A stretch of DNA of 64,000 bases. It comes from Halanaerobium saccharolyticum subsp. saccharolyticum DSM 6643. GTDB taxonomy: Bacteria > Bacillota > Halanaerobiia > Halanaerobiales > Halanaerobiaceae. The notes under the pieces were generated by a model that did no database searches, had not been told where the DNA came from, and was given only the letters and a program-made list of their open reading frames with translations. The stretch spans positions 1-64,000 of the forward strand of contig NZ_CAUI01000015.1 in NCBI RefSeq assembly GCF_000350165.1, read 5' to 3'. The position numbers were made by a program, and so were the translations under genes. Shown piece after piece: positions 61,021 through 64,000 of this stretch (position 1 is its first letter; each line of letters opens with the position of its first letter).

Positions 61021-63402
61021 ATGAAAGAAGAAATTTACCCAATTGCAATTGAAGATAAAATGAAAGATGCATATTTGAATTATTCCTTAAGTGTTATTAT
61101 TGGTAGAGCTCTACCTGATGTTAGAGATGGTTTAAAACCTGTACATAGACGAATACTTTTTGCAGCTAAAGAATTAGGTCTACTTCATAATAGACCTCAT
61201 AAAAAATCAGCTCGTTTAGTAGGTGAAGTTTTAGGTAAGTTTCATCCACATGGTGATAGTGCTGTTTATGAAGCCATGGTTAGGATGGCCCAGCACTTTA
61301 ATCAAAGATATCAGCTAATTGATGGTCAAGGTAATTATGGTTCAATTGATGGTGATAGTGCTGCTGCAATGCGTTATACAGAAACTAAACTTACAGAAAT
61401 AGCAGAGGCACTTTTAGATAATATAGATGAAGAAACTGTAAATTTTATTGATAATTTTGACGGAAGTCTACAGGAACCAGAGGTATTACCTTCTAAAATC
61501 CCTAATCTCTTAGTAAATGGTTCTAGCGGAATTGCAGTTGGAATGAGTACCTCAATCCCTCCTCACAATTTAGGAGAGGTTATAGATGCTTCAATCCATC
61601 TTCTAGACTATCCTAATGCCAGACTAGATACAATAATTAAAAATCATCTACCAGGTCCTGATTTCCCTACTGGAGCGATGATTGTTGGTGATGATGGAAT
61701 TAAGTCTGCTTATGAGAACGGTAAAGGTAAAATCACTTTAAGAGCTAAAAGCAAAATTGAAAAAGAAGGCAGACACAAAAATTTAATTATTACTGAAATT
61801 CCTTATCAGGTCAATAAGGCTAAATTAATTGAAGAAATTGCTGGCCTTGTAAATAAGGGTAAAATATCAGAAGTATCAGATTTAAGAGATGAGTCTGCTA
61901 AAAAAGGAATTCGAATAGTAATCGAATTAAAAAGCAATGCTGATCCAGAATTAATTTTAAATAGATTGTATAAATATACTTCTCTCCAGAACAATTTTAG
62001 AATTAATCTGCTGGCCCTAAATGATAAAAAGCCAGTAGTTATGGGACTTTTAGAGATTTTAGAACATTTTTTAGATTTCCGTAAAGAAGTTATCAGAAAT
62101 CATACAAAATATAATTTAAATAAATCAGAAAATCGTTATCATATTTTAGAAGGTCTCAAAAGAGCAATTGATGAACTGGATATAGTAATTCAGGTTATAA
62201 GAAATTCACAATCTAAACAAGAAGCTAGAGAAAAATTAATGGATGAGCTAAATATTTCAGAAAAACAGGCTCAGTCAATATTAGAAATGCAGCTGCAGCG
62301 GCTGGTAGGAATGGAATTCGAAAAATTAGAGGCTGAACGAAAAGATTTAGAAGAAAAAATAAAATATTATAAAAATATCTTAAATAATGAAGAAGAACTA
62401 AATTCAGTTCTCAGAGATGAGTTAAAAGATATTAAAAAACGTTTTTCAGATAAAAGAAGAACAGAAATTATTAGTGATGACAGTAAAGCCGAAATTACAA
62501 AAGATGATCTAATTAAAGAAAAAAATGCTGTTTTATCACTTTCCTATCGTGGAATTATCAAAAGAAATGAGGAATATAAAAATTTACGTGAAGCTAAAAA
62601 TGACTATTTAATTTCTACTGTTGAAGGTTCATCTTTAGATCAACTTCTCTTCTTTAGTAATCAGGGTGAAGTTTATAATTTACAGGTTCATGATATTGAT
62701 GAGCATCACGGTCTAGCTACAGGGGATAACCTAAGTAAATATCTTCAGATACCTATTAAAGAAAATATAATTTCACTTAATATTTTAGCAAAAGAAGAAA
62801 GTGACAGCAAAAATGAATATTATACTTTTGTCACAGAAAGCGGCTTAATTAAACGAAGTACTGCAGATGAATATAGAACTAATTATAGTCATATTAGAGC
62901 TATTAAATTGGATAATGACCAGTTAATAAATGTTGAAAAAACTGATGCTGAACAGGATCTGTTTGTTGTTAGTAAAAATGGTTATATAATCCGTTTTAGT
63001 GGAAATAGCTTCTCTACTACTGGACGAAATACTCTTGGAAGTAAAGCAATTAATTTAAGTAAAAACGATAAAACAATTTATTTTAATACCTATTCACCAG
63101 ATGATTACTTAATTTCAATTTCTGAAGATGGTAGAGCAAATAAAATTAAACTCAGTAATTTTAAAGCTCAAAAAAGAAATGGTAAGGGGATTAGAATATT
63201 CTCAAATACAAATTATAAGTTAGCAGGCGCTGTTAAAGCTGCCAAAAATGATAAATTACTGATAGCTGCCAAAAATGGTGAGATTAATGAAATAAATGTT
63301 AATGATGTACCAGAGACATCTCCAGGAGGAAATATGTATAAAGTTACGCAAGAGCTTGAATTCGAAAAAATTGTAGCAGTAGAAAAAATAATTGAAGTTT
63401 AA
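61021..63402 (+). CDS. gyrA: Type II topoisomerase subunit A, gyrase type (793 aa)
   Basis: The start follows AAAGGAG. The DNA-cleaving tyrosine is residue 119 in A-A-M-R-Y-T-E. The quinolone-resistance region H-P-H-G-D-S-A-V-Y has the sensitive serine. A coiled coil spans about 380-480, and the C-terminal beta-pinwheel begins near 500. The gyrase-specific GyrA box (Q-R-R-G-G-K-G) appears as Q-K-R-N-G-K-G near residue 720, so it is present in altered form and late in the pinwheel. It may be a gyrase or a second, topoisomerase-IV-like enzyme with the divergent B subunit. Confidence 0.9.
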   Translation: MKEEIYPIAIEDKMKDAYLNYSLSVIIGRALPDVRDGLKPVHRRILFAAKELGLLHNRPHKKSARLVGEVLGKFHPHGDSAVYEAMVRMAQHFNQRYQLIDGQGNYGSIDGDSAAAMRYTETKLTEIAEALLDNIDEETVNFIDNFDGSLQEPEVLPSKIPNLLVNGSSGIAVGMSTSIPPHNLGEVIDASIHLLDYPNARLDTIIKNHLPGPDFPTGAMIVGDDGIKSAYENGKGKITLRAKSKIEKEGRHKNLIITEIPYQVNKAKLIEEIAGLVNKGKISEVSDLRDESAKKGIRIVIELKSNADPELILNRLYKYTSLQNNFRINLLALNDKKPVVMGLLEILEHFLDFRKEVIRNHTKYNLNKSENRYHILEGLKRAIDELDIVIQVIRNSQSKQEAREKLMDELNISEKQAQSILEMQLQRLVGMEFEKLEAERKDLEEKIKYYKNILNNEEELNSVLRDELKDIKKRFSDKRRTEIISDDSKAEITKDDLIKEKNAVLSLSYRGIIKRNEEYKNLREAKNDYLISTVEGSSLDQLLFFSNQGEVYNLQVHDIDEHHGLATGDNLSKYLQIPIKENIISLNILAKEESDSKNEYYTFVTESGLIKRSTADEYRTNYSHIRAIKLDNDQLINVEKTDAEQDLFVVSKNGYIIRFSGNSFSTTGRNTLGSKAINLSKNDKTIYFNTYSPDDYLISISEDGRANKIKLSNFKAQKRNGKGIRIFSNTNYKLAGAVKAAKNDKLLIAAKNGEINEINVNDVPETSPGGNMYKVTQELEFEKIVAVEKIIEV

Positions 63403-63420
63403 TAAATAAGCTAAAACAAG

Positions 63421-63466
63421 AAAACCCTTCCGAATAGTTATTAAAAACTAACCGGAAGGGTTTTTA
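63421..63466. terminator. Bidirectional terminator between gyrA and the cell-wall hydrolase gene
   Basis: ACCCTTCCG and CGGAAGGGT form a nine-base stem. It is followed by TTTTT on the plus side, and AAAA precedes it, so it can serve both convergent genes. Confidence 0.88.
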
Positions 63467-63488
63467 TAATTATTTTAAACTATTTTTA

Positions 63489-64000
63489 TTATTTCAAAAA
63501 TACATGGTTACCAATTGTTACTACTTTGGTTCTGCCAGCGAAAAAATCCGGATTCCTTGATTTTACAGGATTATAAAAATAAAGACTACCCTGACTAGGA
63601 TCCATACCGCTAACGGCATCATAAGCAGCTTTAAAAGCATCATTATTTGGCGAAAGATTTATCATTCCATTTTCTACAGGTGTAAACTGTCCTGATTGGA
63701 ATACAACCCCTTTAATAGAATTAGGAAAAGAGGGATGATAGACTCTATTAATTATAACAGCCCCTACAGCAACTTTGCCCTCATAACTCTCTCCTCTTGC
63801 CTCTGCATTAATTATACTGGCCAATATTTCCATTTCCTCAGCATTAAAGTTTTTGTAATTATAAAAATTATCGGGTGCAGCTTCTTGATTTTTGTCACTT
63901 CCACTACCCAGAACTACCATTAAAAACATTAAGCCCAGACCAGTATAAATATCTTCTTTCTCAATTGAAGCAGCTTTTACTTCAGGCGCTGGCACCAGAA
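63489..64000 (-). CDS. SleB-type cell-wall hydrolase, 5' end beyond the window
   Basis: The frame is open to the right edge of the window, so the true start lies outside; the visible V-P-A-P-E-V-K-A-A-S looks like the end of a signal peptide. The C-terminal 120 residues are a Hydrolase_2/SleB domain: I-I-N-A-E-A-R-G-E-S with the likely catalytic glutamate, then A-V-G-A-V-I-I-N-R-V, Q-F-T-P-V and the Y-F-Y-N-P segment. Such enzymes cleave cortex or vegetative peptidoglycan. The domain between signal and catalytic part is short. Confidence 0.88.
   Translation of the reverse strand, partial: LVPAPEVKAASIEKEDIYTGLGLMFLMVVLGSGSDKNQEAAPDNFYNYKNFNAEEMEILASIINAEARGESYEGKVAVGAVIINRVYHPSFPNSIKGVVFQSGQFTPVENGMINLSPNNDAFKAAYDAVSGMDPSQGSLYFYNPVKSRNPDFFAGRTKVVTIGNHVFLK

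Overview
The window looks like a chromosome segment of an anaerobic, AT-rich, outer-membrane-bearing (diderm) member of the Firmicutes, most likely Halanaerobium or a close relative. The base composition is very low in GC and codon use is strongly A/T-ending. Housekeeping genes are Firmicutes-like: a LexA/LysM-protein/resolvase SOS cluster resembling Bacillus lexA-yneA-yneB, mutS-mutL-miaA-hfq, and KtrAB. The same chromosome also encodes an Omp85-like beta-barrel protein and an OmpA-family protein. The genus assignment is inference; no rRNA gene is present. No tRNA, rRNA or CRISPR array was seen.

Positions 1-17,700 are accessory. From about 740 to 12,940 lies an integron gene-cassette array. 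Single genes, each with its own ribosome binding site, are separated by ten attC-type recombination sites of about 103-133 bp. Each site has R''/R' ends of the type NNNTAAC...GTTANNN and inner complementary L''/L' boxes. The sites fall into two sequence families, and no integron integrase lies in the window, so as seen this is a cluster of attC sites lacking the integrase. Cargo includes a helical protein of unknown function, a DUF4435/TOPRIM protein, a DUF2971-like zinc-ribbon protein, a large N-terminally membrane-anchored protein, a zinc-finger RES-domain protein, an OLD-family ATPase/TOPRIM nuclease, a protein with a HEPN-like RxxxxH motif, and a decayed antisense HigBA-type module. The cargo is dominated by genes of the anti-phage/toxin type.

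From 12,940 to 17,700 the array is eroded. A TnpB element with its omega-RNA end has split a DUF1349 gene. A cyclase-family gene follows, then a tnpA stump, then a second decayed tnpB that keeps its RNA end, a serine-hydrolase tail and the 3' half of one more attC.

Positions 17,700-42,500 hold mostly ordinary genes on the plus strand. They comprise an aldo/keto reductase, a MerR regulator, a DUF924 protein, a UbiA prenyltransferase, two flavoproteins, MsrA, a GNAT acetyltransferase, a methyltransferase and a short QueG-like iron-sulfur protein. A formamidase/acetamidase gene then heads an operon with a complete Liv-type ABC transporter, which suggests amide uptake and use. After it come the Omp85-like protein, chorismate synthase, the OmpA-like protein, a DUF3179 protein, 3-methyladenine glycosylase, CsaA-folA-thyA, a metallo-hydrolase, an esterase, tryptophan synthase beta and a flavin reductase.

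Positions 42,500-64,000 are mainly minus-strand core genes: L-lactate dehydrogenase, the SOS cluster, and the repair and RNA-modification run miaB-mutS-mutL-miaA-thioredoxin-hfq-TPR-UDG. Beyond these are KtrA/KtrB potassium transport, rubredoxin, a CLC-family chloride transporter lacking the gating glutamate, divergent gyrase-type B and A subunits, and a SleB-type cell-wall hydrolase running off the right edge.
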